Shown here in pieces: positions 46,671-57,146 of a DNA stretch of 64,000 nucleotides. A program made the position numbers and the translations under genes. Under the pieces are notes generated by a model. It saw nothing but the letters and a program-made list of their open reading frames with translations. It was not told the DNA's origin and did not search any database. Position 1 is the stretch's first letter; every line of letters starts with the position of its first letter. Source of the DNA: Limnospira fusiformis SAG 85.79 (lineage in GTDB: Bacteria > Cyanobacteriota > Cyanobacteriia > Cyanobacteriales > Microcoleaceae); assembly GCF_012516315.1 (NCBI RefSeq), contig NZ_CP051185.1:703459-767458 (forward strand), in the 5' to 3' direction.

Positions 46671-47910
46671 CCCTCAGTACAGGACAAAAAAGCTGAAAGT
46701 CTTAGCCAAAAGGGAATCTAGCCGAAAATTCTGAAGGGGGCGCTCCGGGCTGAGGTGAAAGTCGAGGGGTGGGGGGGTAGCGCCAAGTTGGGGTGAGAGG
46801 GTTACATCGGAATTACCACAAACCAAACTTCCCTCTCATGAACGAGCTTAACCGATTACGAGACACTTTGCGCCCTCACTTGCCCTGGCACGGGGCGAGA
46901 TTAAACTTTGTCTGCCTGTTCCTGATGGCGCTATTCCAAACAAAGACGGTTAATCTGATGGAAATAGCGACTGTATTCGCAAATCCTGTGCAAATTTCCT
47001 CAAATTACCAGCGATTACAACGTTTTTTTCGGCAATTCAAATTTGACCGGGCAGAGATTGCCCGTTTCGTCGTTAGCCTCATTGACATTCCCCAACCTTG
47101 GACTCTTAGTCTCGACCGCACCTGTTGGTCTTTCGGTCAAACCCATTTCAACATCTTGATGTTGGCAGTCGTCCACGAGGGGATTGCCTTTCCCCTGCTG
47201 TGGACGATGCTTGACAAAAAGGGCAATAGCAACAGTGGCGAACGCATGGACTTATTCGACCGCTTCGAGGCACTATTTCCTGACGTGGAGGTGGCTTGTC
47301 TGACCGCTGACCGGGAATTTGTGGGGCGAGATTGGCTCTCGTATCTTCTCATCGACCCCGAGGTTCCTTTCCGCCTACGCATCCGCCACAGCGAGCTGAT
47401 TAGTCCTAAGTTAGGAGGAACTCGGCGTAGTGGCGAACGAATGTTTGATTCTCTGCGACCCGGAGAATTTCGCCAGCTTTCGGGTCGCCGTTGGGTTTGG
47501 GGACGGCAGGTTTACGTCATTGGCTCTCGTCTGGCTGATTCGGGGGAGTTGTTGATTCTCATCACTAACGCTTGCCCCGAAACGGCCCTCCCCGACTATG
47601 CTCGGCGTTGGGGTATTGAAAACCTCTTCGGAGCCTTGAAGACTCGGGGCTTCTGTCTCGAATCGACTCACTTTAAGGACCCTGAGCGCTTGAGCCGTTT
47701 ATTGGCTTTGCTTAGCCTGGCTTTTACTTGGGCTATGAAGGTGGGTTTGTGGATTCACCAAGGTTCACCCATTCCTTTGAAGGCTCACGGACGATGTTCC
47801 CAGAGTCTTTTCCGCACTGGCTTGGATTTTCTACGCCGCACTTTCTCTAATCTGCCTTTGTTTTCAGGGCGGTTTCACCAGGCTCTACAACTTTTGTCCT
47901 GTACTTAGGA
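46671..47910 (+). mobile_element. IS4-family-like element, copy b, with 5-bp target duplication
   Basis: 1240 bp flanked by TGACA (46666-46670 and 47911-47915) inside IS630 copy d. The left terminus reads CCCTCAGTACAGG (first base differs from the T of the repeat) and the right, inverted, TCCTAAGTACAGG. It is in opposite orientation to copy a and one base longer. Confidence 0.93.
46838..47908 (+). CDS. IS4-family-like DDE transposase, intact
   Basis: About 356 residues from ATG 46838 (M-N-E-L-N-R-L); an in-frame codon at 46793 would add 15. Catalytic regions are S-L-D-R-T-C-W, L-T-A-D-R-E-F-V-G and Y-A-R-R-W-G-I-E-N-L-F-G-A-L-K-T-R-G (the R/W...E...K signature of IS4 transposases). The seven-T run that is shortened in copy a is intact here. 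It is likely the active source for copy a. Confidence 0.92.
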   Translation: MNELNRLRDTLRPHLPWHGARLNFVCLFLMALFQTKTVNLMEIATVFANPVQISSNYQRLQRFFRQFKFDRAEIARFVVSLIDIPQPWTLSLDRTCWSFGQTHFNILMLAVVHEGIAFPLLWTMLDKKGNSNSGERMDLFDRFEALFPDVEVACLTADREFVGRDWLSYLLIDPEVPFRLRIRHSELISPKLGGTRRSGERMFDSLRPGEFRQLSGRRWVWGRQVYVIGSRLADSGELLILITNACPETALPDYARRWGIENLFGALKTRGFCLESTHFKDPERLSRLLALLSLAFTWAMKVGLWIHQGSPIPLKAHGRCSQSLFRTGLDFLRRTFSNLPLFSGRFHQALQLLSCT

Positions 47911-48138
47911 TGACACCATGCGGCTATATAGCTCACCCTGCCCTGCCTCTTCCCTGATTTGAGGGCATGGAAGCGTTTTCCTTCTTCGCACTAACCATAA
48001 GGGTAATCCGAGTCCTGACTATTCATGCCGGCTTCATCGAGGTAGACCACTTCTTGTGGCTAGTAGGGGTCGAGAATGGAGTCGCCTCCATCCCCTCCCA
48101 TTCAGAACCGTGCGTGAAAGTTTCCCTTCACACGGCTC

Positions 48139-50838
48139 CTAGTCTGACTGTTCCATTGTTAAGGATACAGCTTTGGCGTTGTCTAACGCCGTTTTATCAT
48201 CGTGACAGTGGCGGTGTAATAGTTGAAGATTCTTGTATTCATCCTTTCCACCTAGGCTTCGAGGTACAATGTGGTCTACTTCAATTAAATCCGATGGTGC
48301 GAAATACTGTCCGCACCAGGTACACCTACCCTTTTGCTTTTTGAGTAGTTTTGCTACCCTGTTTGGCGTTTCAATTGCTTGTCCTTTCCTGGTTGCCCAG
48401 TAAGTCCAATTTCCGTCGTATGGTGTTGCGTCAGGGCGTATTAGGGTATGTCTGACAATCGGAGTCCAGTTATGTTTCCATAGTTGGAATCCATCCTTAG
48501 TCTTGAATAACCAAGTTTCATGTCTTTCTTTCCCGTTGCTAAGTTTAACCGTTCCTTTGTGGAAGTAGTTTCCTAGCTTTTCGTAAGTTGCCATTCCGCA
48601 TCTTGAGACTGTCCATGCCCGTAACATTGACCAGATGGTAGGGGTCGAAAGGAAAGTCACCTTTCCCAACTCCCATTCAAAACCGTGCTTGAAAGTTTCC
48701 CTTCACACGGCTCCTGATGTGGATACCCTCTTTGTCAAAGGAACAAGGTTACTACCCCCTGCTTTATGACTTCAACTTTGGGAGCTATATGCTTGCGTTA
48801 GTCTTTAAACTCGCTTTCGCCATTAAACTCTTACTTATCGCAGTCTCTATATCCATATCGTGACTAGTGGGCATATCCCAACCATTACAGTTAGGCATTG
48901 GCTTTCAGTCACATCCCTTCCCCTTATGGGCTTGCGCTTACACTTTTCACTACTCTACGAGATGTACTCGCAGAGAGCCCAACAGGGGTTTCAACGTTCC
49001 GTATATATGGGCATTCCATCTTTAGATTTGTCCTATCCACCGGGGTACATTTTAAAGGTCTGTGTAGGTGATGACATAATTACCCTACTTTTCCCCTTGT
49101 CCTTTTGGACGCAGCGTATCAGCCTATTTCGCTGCTAACTAGTTACGGTGGTTCAAGCCAGACATTCGGTTTCCCTAATCATGGATGGTTGGCAGTGGTC
49201 GCCTCTGGTAGTAGGTTCTACTTCACGCCTTCCGTTCCCCGCTTCAATCCCAGATTTGTGATTTCTGAAACTGGGGGTGGCTACCGCCTTTACTCTTTCC
49301 CAAATCACCCCAAGTGGGTTGAAATACTCCTCCTTGTAGTATACTTGGAAGATAAAAGTGTATTCTGTGATTTCTTAAATGGGATTGACCCTGAGTTCCC
49401 TGCCTTGCTTAGATTCACAACTCCCTAAGCGTCGGGACATATATACAGTTGAGGGGTTAGACCGATACTGAGTAACCGTGTAAAGGTCTAATTGCCCTCT
49501 AGGAGGTTATTTCGGCATTGCAGCCTTATTTGACTCCTAAACGTTTCGCACTATGTGGTCTAATTTAACGAAGGTCTTTGATGAGACAACCCCTGAATAG
49601 TAATTTGACCATCCCCTTATAATTGGGTTTAGTTTGTTAATCAGGGCTGATTGAGGTGCTGTTTTATGTTGTTCAATTACACCTTTTATCACTTCAATAT
49701 GGGCTTTAACTGCCTTTTTGCTGGGTTTGATGTGGGTTTTAAATCCCCACATTTTATGTGGGGTCTTGTTAAATAGGAAGCCTCCTTTTCTTCTTCCCCC
49801 ACTCTTTCCAGATTTATATTTTCCTACTGGGTATTGCCTGATGTTGAATCCTAGAAAGTCGAATCCTGGTTCTTCTGTTTTGCCATTATACTCAATGGGA
49901 TTGAGCGTATGGCAAATTCGAGTCTTTTCAGGTTTTATTTCTAGTCCTACAGGTTTTAGCCATTCGGAAATGGCAATTTTGCACTGTTCAATGATTCTTA
50001 GGTCTTTGGATATGACCACGAAATCATCGGCGTATCTTATTAGGTTGACCTGGAAGTTTGTTCCTATATTAGGATACATTTTCTTACCTAACCTTTCCAT
50101 TCCATCCAGTGCGATGTTGGCGAGTATTGGACTTATTACCCCTCCTTGGGGTGTCCCTGCTTCTGTATCCTCGAATACGCCGTTATCCAAGACACCCGCT
50201 TTGAGCCATGATTTCAGGTCTCTTTTTAGACTGCTTGGACAATGAATTTTGGACAGAAGGTAGTCATGGTTTATTCGGTCAAAACATTTCGCTATATCTG
50301 CATCCAGAACGTAATAACCTCCTTTGTTGATACTCTGAAAGATTCTGGATATTGCATCATGGGCAGACCTTCCAGGTCTGAATCCATAGCTAGTGCCTTC
50401 AAATCTCGATTCCCATTCAGGTTCGAGAGCCGACTTAACCAAGGCTTGCCTCGCTCTATCTTGGATTGTGGGTATTCCCAGGGGGCGTTTTTCATCCCTT
50501 CCAGGTTTTGGAATCCACACCCGTCGCAGTGGTTTTGCTTTGAGGTTTCTTTTAATATTCTCAACAAGTTCAAACCTTTGCCTTGGTGAGATTGCTCTCA
50601 TTCCATCGACACCGGCTGTTTTTTTGCCTTGATTATCTTGGGTCACTCGCCGCACTGCTAAGAGTCGGGCATAATATGATTTCACCAATAGACGTTGCAA
50701 CCTTCTTGCCTTTGCATCCTGTCCCGATTTAGCTGCTTGAAATATCCTCTTTTGGAGCTTGAAAACTTTTCTCTGAACTTTCGCCCAGGGAATTTGTTTC
50801 CATACAAACGCACGTCTTGATTGGCTTTGATTTCTCAA
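48139..50838 (-). CDS. Intron B maturase (RT-X-HNH), interrupted by an inner intron
   Basis: The two exons are 49552-50838 and 48139-48636. Removing 48637-49551 joins ...L-D-H-I to I-W-S-M-L-R-A-W in frame and gives an intact protein of about 595 residues: RT motifs with Y-A-D-D-F-V-V, domain X (G-W-S-N-Y-Y), and HNH (C-x2-C...V-D-H-I-V-P-R-S...H-R-H-C-H-D-D). The start is unclear: TTG 50838 is the first in-frame start. The ATG used by relatives (M-T-K-A-S-L-K-K-G) is out of frame because of a two-base deletion shared with T1. It would be functional only if the inner intron splices. Confidence 0.8.
48637..49551 (-). mobile_element. ORF-less group II intron inside intron B maturase
   Basis: 5' end GTGCGAAACG at 49551 and 3' end CCCCTACC at 48637 (fixed by the restored maturase frame); 915 nt. 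Domain V is near 48680-48713. It carries only a stub of the maturase start (M-A-K-A-S-L-K-T-N-A-S-I, then stop), showing that it descends from a maturase-encoding intron by internal deletion. It should need a maturase in trans, possibly from its own host. Confidence 0.9.
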
Positions 50839-52138
50839 AACCTTTCTTTAAACTCGCTTTCGTCATAGTAACTCCTACTAGACTCTATTCTTTACAATCA
50901 AACCGTGACCCGTTAGCATATCCCTACCATTACAGTTGGGCGTTGGCTTCTGGTCACATCTCACATCCTCTAAGACTTGCGGTTACACTTATCCCTACTG
51001 ATATCTCGACCAGATATTCAGAGTCTAAGAGGACTTAAAACGTTCCGTTTATATGGGCATTCCATCTTTAGATTTGTCCTATCCACCGGGGTACTTTAAA
51101 GGTCTGTGTAGGTGTTTTATAGAGAACCCTACTTTTCCCCTTACTCTTTTGAGCGCAGCGTATCAACCTGTTTCGCTGCGGATTGATGACGATGGTTCAA
51201 GCCGGACATTCGGTTTCCCTAATCATGGATGGTTGGCAGTGGTCGCATCTGGTAGTGGGTTCTACTTCACGCCTTCCGTTCCCCGCTTCAATCCTGGGGT
51301 TATGATTCCCAAAACTGGAGGTGGCTATCGCCGTTACTCTCAACGCAATTGTTAAGGAATCATTAAGATTTCTGATTTTGCGTCTTGACCTTGAGTTCCC
51401 TGCCTTGTTTTGTATATTTCTATACCAAACGTTGGGACATATAAACAGTTATAGGGATGGTCAGGAGTGCGCTCCTTATATTCAACCAAGGGGTTGAAAT
51501 CCCCACCGAGCGGTTATTTCAGGTATTGCAACCCTATTTCATGCCCGAACGTCTCGCACCCATATGTTCAATCTGAGCAATAAACTCCTCTCGCTGTTGC
51601 TTCCAACGTTCTTGGTAGCCGTAAGTTTTTTTTTCTGGTGAAGCCAATTTTCTTCAAGGCTCTGGATATGGTGCGAGGAGAGATGTCGTCATCCCAAAGT
51701 TCAGCCATTTGAGCTGCTGTTTTGTCGCCATGCTCTTGGGCAAAAGCCTTGAATTTTTGCAAGTCGGTAATTTTGTGGTTATTGCCAGGTGGGTGATTAG
51801 GTTTAGGGAGGAAGTCTCCGGTCTGTGCTTTTCTTTGCAGCCAGAGATTAATGGTGTTCCGGCTGACATGGAAAACTTGACTGGCTTCTGTTTTGGGCAT
51901 ACCGTCTAGTTCAATTGCATCAATAACTTTTTGTCTGAGGTCGTAACTATAGGGGGCTGGCATTTTGGGTCTTCTTAGTCATCTCGTCCTCTCCATTATA
52001 CGTCCTAACTTTCCTGTCTTGTGCTATATAACATCGTGACGCTGTGTCCTGTCGAGCCAAAAGGATGACTAAGACCCCACCGATACTTGACCCCCACCTG
52101 CCTGTGGGGACGTGAACCGAGTGCGTCGCTCTTTTTGT

Positions 52139-52864
52139 TCAAAAACGCTGACCCATCAACCTTTGTCGGATACCCTCAGCAATTTTCTGACCCAAATATT
52201 CTGGGATCAAGCTCTCATTGGGGCCAAGAAGATACAGAATCAGACGAGTGCGACCCCGCCAGACCAGCAAGTTAGCATTGACCACCAACAGGTCTTCCTG
52301 CCAGATGGCATACATCACCTTATAGAATAATCCCGGCTGGTTATCTGCTTCAATTAACAAAGCTGGTAGGTGGAACACCGGGTCAACATAAAACTCCGTA
52401 GCTACATCCTCTAAACCCGCATCCAGGTTAAACTCGACGGCCAGCATTTCTTCTACCTCAAAATGCCCCGCCAATGCTTCTCTAATCGCACGACAAACGT
52501 TATCTGACGTTTTTTCTGTGAGTGCCTTACCACCCCTCGATACCACCAGCTTAATGAATACCAGCATCGGCGGGTAGATTTGTCCATACAAACTAAGATT
52601 ATGGATGGTTAACCCATAGGCAGCCAGAACTCCAAAAATATCGCTCAACAAAAATGATTGATTGCGATAGGCGAAGTGTAGGGCGCTTCTGCTCCCTTCT
52701 GGCTTAATCTCAATCACCGCTTGTGTAGTTTTATAAACATTGTAGGCCAATTTGAGATTTTGCAATTGAATCTCACTGCTAACAAATTGCTCATAAAACT
52801 GCGGAAACGCCCGATTGAAGCGCTTTAGAAGTTCTAACGTTGATGATTTTAAACCCGGAGCCAT
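52139..52864 (-). CDS. ACT-domain protein (241 aa)
   Basis: Two regions resemble ACT domains: residues about 60-135 (S-F-L-L-S-D-I-F-G-V-L-A-A-Y-G-L-T-I-H-N-L-S-L-Y) and 165-230 (A-L-L-I-E-A-D-N-Q-P-G-L-F-Y-K-V-M-Y-A-I). ACT domains sense amino acids or nucleotides. No catalytic domain is attached, and this resembles a conserved cyanobacterial family. It is divergent from the neighbouring GNAT gene, with IS630 copy d ending about 110 bases downstream. Confidence 0.75.
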   Translation of the reverse strand: MAPGLKSSTLELLKRFNRAFPQFYEQFVSSEIQLQNLKLAYNVYKTTQAVIEIKPEGSRSALHFAYRNQSFLLSDIFGVLAAYGLTIHNLSLYGQIYPPMLVFIKLVVSRGGKALTEKTSDNVCRAIREALAGHFEVEEMLAVEFNLDAGLEDVATEFYVDPVFHLPALLIEADNQPGLFYKVMYAIWQEDLLVVNANLLVWRGRTRLILYLLGPNESLIPEYLGQKIAEGIRQRLMGQRF

Positions 52865-52933
52865 AATTGAGGATCAGGTACGGGAGATATACTATCTAGT
52901 AAAGACATCATCTATTACCTTAACCACGCCTGC

Positions 52934-53482
52934 ATGGGTTTTTGGAAAAATTTCTTTAGCGGTTCTGATTCTACCTCAATGTCCAAAACGGCGGAACAAG
53001 AGGAATGCTCTATCGAGAACCAATCCTCTTGGTCCCAGGTAACTCGGCAACCAAACTCTCGGAATTCTCGGATTTTTTTCAGCACGGATCGGGACATTGA
53101 TCTATATGAGCTAGAAGAACTCTGTAATGCTGTCGGTTGGTCCCGTCGCCCTCTCAGGAAGGTCAAAAAGGCTATTCAGCATAGCTTTTTGGTCGTTTCC
53201 ATGTGGCAAATGCGGGGCAACCAACGACGGCTAATCGGTTTTGCTCGCGCTACTTCCGATCATGCCTTTAATGCTACCCTTTGGGATGTCGTGGTTCACC
53301 CAGACTTCCAAAACAAAGGTTTAGGCAAGGCTTTGATGCGTTTTATCATCAAAAAGCTTCGCAGCGATGATATTAGCAATATCACGTTGTTTGCAGACCC
53401 CCATGTGGTTGAATTTTATCGAAACCTAGGGTTTATCTCAGATCCCGAAGGGATCAAGGGGATGTTCTGGTATCCAGACTAG
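52934..53482 (+). CDS. GNAT-family acetyltransferase, plastid/Ycf52-like
   Basis: A 182-residue protein. The first ~50 residues are polar and unconserved. The rest is a GNAT domain with [16 protein letters not shown] (acetyl-CoA loop) and F-Y-R-N-L-G-F near the C-terminus. The layout matches Ycf52/NSI-type cyanobacterial and plastid GNATs, which act on protein N-termini and Lys or on amines. The specific substrate is not known here. Confidence 0.85.
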   Translation: MGFWKNFFSGSDSTSMSKTAEQEECSIENQSSWSQVTRQPNSRNSRIFFSTDRDIDLYELEELCNAVGWSRRPLRKVKKAIQHSFLVVSMWQMRGNQRRLIGFARATSDHAFNATLWDVVVHPDFQNKGLGKALMRFIIKKLRSDDISNITLFADPHVVEFYRNLGFISDPEGIKGMFWYPD

Positions 53483-53483
53483 C

Positions 53484-53533
53484 CCATTTTTGACCCCAAA
53501 AATGGGCTTCAAGCCTCGCCCTTTTAGGGCGAG
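53484..53533. terminator. Double hairpin after the GNAT gene
   Basis: GCCCATTTTTG...CAAAAATGGGC (about 53484-53509) forms a long stem directly after the stop codon. A second stem CTCGCCC TTTT GGGCGAG follows near 53515-53533. Together they are a strong terminator candidate. The 195 bases from there to the IS630 copy at 53729 show no gene. Confidence 0.7.
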
Positions 53534-53728
53534 TATTGAGAGAATCCTACACCGACTCCCATGGTCAGACGGAACCTAACCCCAGATTTTTTCCTTGAGG
53601 AGATAAGCGCCTTAAGAGAATCAGGAGGGGCGGAAAGTTTTTCCCCCCTTTGGTGGGTAAAATCCCGTCGGGTATGGGAAATTTTACCATGAATCTGAAC
53701 CCCCTTCAAAAGGGTAGGTCAGACAAGC

Positions 53729-54323
53729 TATAGCACAAAACAGAACAGTTAGGACGTATAATGGCAAGGATATCTACAGAAGACCCAAAAGGCCAGCCCC
53801 CTACAGTTACGACCTTAGACAAAAAGTTATTAATGCAATTGAACTAGACGGTATACCCAAAACCGAAGCCAGTCAAGTTTTCCATGTCAGCAGGAACACT
53901 ATCAATCTCTGGCTGCAAAGAAAAGAACACACCGGCGACTTCCTCCCTAAACCTAATCGCCCACCTGGTCATAGCCACCAAATTACCGACTGGCAGAAAT
54001 TCAAGGCTTTTGCCCAAGAGCATGGCCACCAAACCTCCGCTCAAATGGCTGAACTTTGGGATGACGACATCTCTCCTCGCACCATATCCAGAGCCTTGAA
54101 GAAAATTGGCTTCACCTGAAAAAAAACTTACGGCTACCAAGAACGTGATGAGCAACAGCGAGAGGAGTTTATTGCTCAGATTGAACAGATGGAGCCGGAA
54201 GGGTTGGTTTACCTCGATGAAGCTGGCATGAATAGTCAAGACTCCGATTATCCTTATGGTTACTGCCAGGAAGGACAACGCTTCCATGCCCTCAAATCCG
54301 GGAAGAGGCAGGGCAGGGTGAGC
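53729..54323 (+). mobile_element. IS630-family element, copy e, 5' part
   Basis: Begins TATAGCACAAAACAG and runs through the transposase start and part of the DDE domain. At 54323 it is cut by copy f, which inserted at a TA. The remaining right half is missing; beyond copy f there is group II intron sequence instead. Confidence 0.88.
53790..54323 (+). pseudogene. IS630 transposase, truncated (copy e)
   Basis: The start codon is AGG instead of ATG, a change shared with copy f. A TGA replaces the Arg codon just before the 8-A tract, and the DDE domain is cut off by copy f. Confidence 0.85.
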
Positions 54324-55285
54324 TATAGCACTAGTCAATACGGTTAGGACGCAGCCTTGAGAACAGAATCCATGGCATCATGGAGAGAATCAAACTGCTC
54401 AATACAATGGCGAATGCGGGCTTTCAACCACGACCAACATTTCTCTATCTTGTTGAGGCCTGGCGAATAAGGCGGAAGATAGAGTAAACGGCATTGAGCC
54501 GCCTCCACCAGTTCAGCAATCCGCCCCCCTTTATGAAACGTTGCATTGTCCAATACTAGAGTCTGACCTGGCTTCAATGTTGGAATTAAGATGAACTCCA
54601 ACCACAACTCAAACACTGTCCGATTACAACAACCCTCAAAGGTAAAGGGAGCTAAGAGTTGTTGATCACACCATGGGGCCATATAGCTCACCCTGCCCTG
54701 CCTCTTCCCTGATTTGAGGGCATGGAAGCGTTGTCCTTCCTGGCAGTAACCATAAGGATAATCGGAGTCTTGACTATTCATGCCAGCTTCATCGAGGTAA
54801 ACCAACCCTTCCGGCTCCATCTGTTCAATCTGAGCAATAAACTCCTCTCGCTGTTGCTTCCAACGTTCTTGGTAGCCGTAAGTTTTTTTTTCTGGTGAAG
54901 CCAATTTTCTTCAAGGCTCTGGATATGGTGCGAGGAGAGATGTCGTCATCCCAAAGTTCAGCCATCTGAGCGGAGGTTTTGTGGCCATGCTCTTGGGCAA
55001 AAGCCTTGAATTTTTGCCAGTCGGTAATTTTGTGGTTATTGCCAGGTGGGTGATTAGGTTGAGGGAGGAAGTCTCCGGTCTGTGCTTTTCTTTGCAGCCA
55101 GAGATTAATGGTGTTCCGGCTGACATGGAAAAGTTGACTGGCTTATGTTTTGGGCATACCGTCTAGTTCAATTGCATTAATAACTTTTTGTCTGAGGTCG
55201 TAACTATAGGGGGCTGGCCTTTTGGGTCTTCTTAGTCATCTCGTCCTCTCCATTATACGTCCTAACTTTCCTGTCTTGTGCTATA
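54324..55285 (-). mobile_element. IS630-family element, copy f
   Basis: A full-length copy (~962 bp) inserted in copy e, with ends TATAGCACTAG and (inverted) TATAGCACAAGAC. The right end abuts the middle of the outer ORF-less intron (55286). Confidence 0.9.
54344..55220 (-). pseudogene. IS630 transposase, degenerate (copy f)
   Basis: Three lesions: AGG at the start position, TAA replacing the Glu codon in K-T-E-A-S (near 55144), and a nine-A tract that frameshifts into the DDE domain. The C-terminal DDE part (54344-54904) is still open. Confidence 0.88.
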
Positions 55286-55414
55286 CCTACACAGACTTTT
55301 AAAAGTACCCCGGTGGAAAGGACAAGTCTAAAGATGGAACGCCCATATAAACGGAACGTTTAAACCCCTCATTGGCTCTGCCTCACGGCAGAGCGTGAAA
55401 AGTGTAAGCGTATG

Positions 55415-57146
55415 GTGCGAGACGTTCGGGTATGAAATAGGGCTGAAATGCCCGAAATAACTACCCGGTGAGGATTCCAGCTCCGAATCTGGATATAAGG
55501 AGACCTCTCCTGACCATCCTCATAACTGGTTATATGTCCCGACGCTTAGGGAACTAAGCAAGGCAGGGAACTCAAGGTCATAAACGAACTGAGAAATCAG
55601 GGAGTAGAGAGTAACGGCGATAGCCACCCCCAGTTTTGGAAATCATAACTCCAGGATTGAAGCGGGGAACGGAAGGCGTGAGGTAGAACCTACTACCAAG
55701 ACGCGACCACTGCCAACCATCTATGATTAGGAAGACCGAATGTCCGACTTGAACCATCGTAATACACTAGCAGCGAAATAGGTTGACACGCTGCGCTCAA
55801 AAGGGCAAGGGGAAAAGTAGGGGGTTCGTGCGACTACCTACACAGACCTTTAAAAGTACCCCGGCGGAGAGGACAAATCTAACGATGGAATGCCCATATA
55901 ATCGGAACATTGTAACCCCTCTAATGCTCTGCCTATAAACAAGTGAGTAATGCTATTCACAAGGCAGTAGTGAAAAATGTAAGCGCATGGTGCGAGACGT
56001 TCGGGTATGAAATAGGGCTGAAATGCCCGAAATAACTACCCGGTGAGGATTCCAGCTCCGAATCTGGATATAAGGAGACCTCTCCTGACCATCCTCATAA
56101 CTGGTTATATGTCCCGACGCTTAGGGAACTAAGCAAGGCAGGGAACTCAAGGTCATAAACGAACTGAGAAATCAGGGAGTAGAGAGTAACGGCGATAGCC
56201 ACCCCCAGTTTTGGAAATCATAACTCCAGGATTGAAGCGGGGAACGGAAGGCGTGAGGTAGAACCTACTACCAAGACGCGACCACTGCCAACCATCTATG
56301 ATTAGCAAGACCGAATGTCCGACTTGAACCATCGTAATACACTAGCAGCGAAATAGGTTGACACGCTGCGCTCAAAAGGGCAAGGGGAAAAGTAGGGGGT
56401 TCGTGCGACTACCTACACAGACCTTTAAAAGTACCCCGGCGGAGAGGACAAATCTAACGATGGAATGCCCATATAATCGGAACGTTGTAACCCCTCTAAT
56501 GCTCTGCCTATAAACAAGTGAGTAATGCTATTCACAAGGCAGTAGTGAAAAATGTAAGCGCATGCTTAGAGGGTGAAGGATGTGACCAGAAGCTAAAGCC
56601 CAATTGTCATGGTTGGGATATGCCCACAGGTCACGGTGGGGATATAGATACTGCGGTCAGTAAGAGTATAATGGCGAGGACGAGTTTAAAGACTACGTGG
56701 TGCATATAGCTCTGAACATCGAAGTAGAAAGCAGGTCTCTTGATTCTGCTCCTTTGACAAATAGGGTATCCACACCAGGAGCCGTGTGATGGGAAACTAT
56801 CAAGCACGGTTCTGAATGGTAGAGGGTGAAGGTGACTTCACTCTCGACCCCTAACCTTAGAGGGTGAAGGATGTGACCAGAAGCTAAAGCCCAATTGTCA
56901 TGGTTGGGATATGCCCACAGGTCACGGTGGGGATATAGATACTGCGGTCAGTAAGAGTATAATGGCGAGGACGAGTTTAAAGACTACGTGGTGCATATAG
57001 CTCTGAACATCGAAGTAGAAAGCAGGTCTCTTGATTCTGCTCCTTTGACAAATAGGGTATCCACACCAGGAGCCGTGTGATGGGAAACTATCAAGCACGG
57101 TTCTGAATGGGAGAGGGTGAAGGTGACTTCACTCTCGACCCCTAAC
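55415..57146 (+). mobile_element. Middle ORF-less group II intron M, itself interrupted
   Basis: 5' segment 55415-55989 (575 nt, starts GTGCGAGACG) and 3' segment 56856-57146 (291 nt, ends CCCCTAAC). Domain V is at 57070-57103. It is interrupted after GTAAGCGCATG by the inner copy, at the position homologous to its own insertion site in the outer intron. Without the insert it is 866 nt. Confidence 0.95.
55990..56855 (+). mobile_element. Inner ORF-less group II intron I (complete, 866 nt)
   Basis: Starts GTGCGAGACG at 55990, ends CCCCTAAC at 56855, domain V at 56779-56812. Its 575- and 291-nt segments match the middle intron with only about three differences by eye (near 55737/56312, 55906/56482 and in the 3' part). 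The uninterrupted site in this copy (GCATG-CTTAGAGGG at 56561) proves exactly where the copies are inserted. It contains the maturase stub M-A-R-T-S-L-K-T-T-W-C-I then stop. Confidence 0.95.

Larger units (their letters stand above)
48062..51559 (-). mobile_element. Group II intron B (minus), a twintron hosted by IS630 copy d
   Basis: 5' end GTGCGAGACG at 51559, 3' end CCCCTACT at 48062, domain V at 48105-48138. The flanks (ending CATATGG, starting AGCCACAAG) rejoin the IS630 transposase exactly. It contains a maturase gene and, within that gene, a second, ORF-less group II intron in the same orientation (48637-49551). Without the inner intron it is about 2583 nt, like intron C (2576 nt). Confidence 0.92.
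46344..51963 (-). pseudogene. IS630 transposase, interrupted (copy d)
   Basis: The N-terminal HTH part is at 51568-51963 and has a 9-A tract that shifts the frame before the DDE domain. The middle (47916-48061) and C-terminal part (46344-46665) follow in order on the other sides of the intron and the IS4-like element. It is non-functional even if the intron were spliced, unless slippage at the A tract corrects the frame. Confidence 0.88.
46324..52028 (-). mobile_element. IS630-family element, copy d, interrupted by IS4-like copy b and group II intron B
   Basis: The copy is spread over 46324-46670, 47916-48061 and 51560-52028. It is split by an IS4-like element (46671-47910, duplicated TGACA) and by a group II intron (48062-51559). 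When both are removed the pieces join into one IS630. The maturase-bearing intron interrupts the transposase at the codons for E-Q/H-M-E-P. Confidence 0.92.

Noticed and set aside
47137..47671. Arg/Ser-rich frames antisense to the IS4-like transposase
   Set aside because: Shadows of the transposase gene, identical in both copies.
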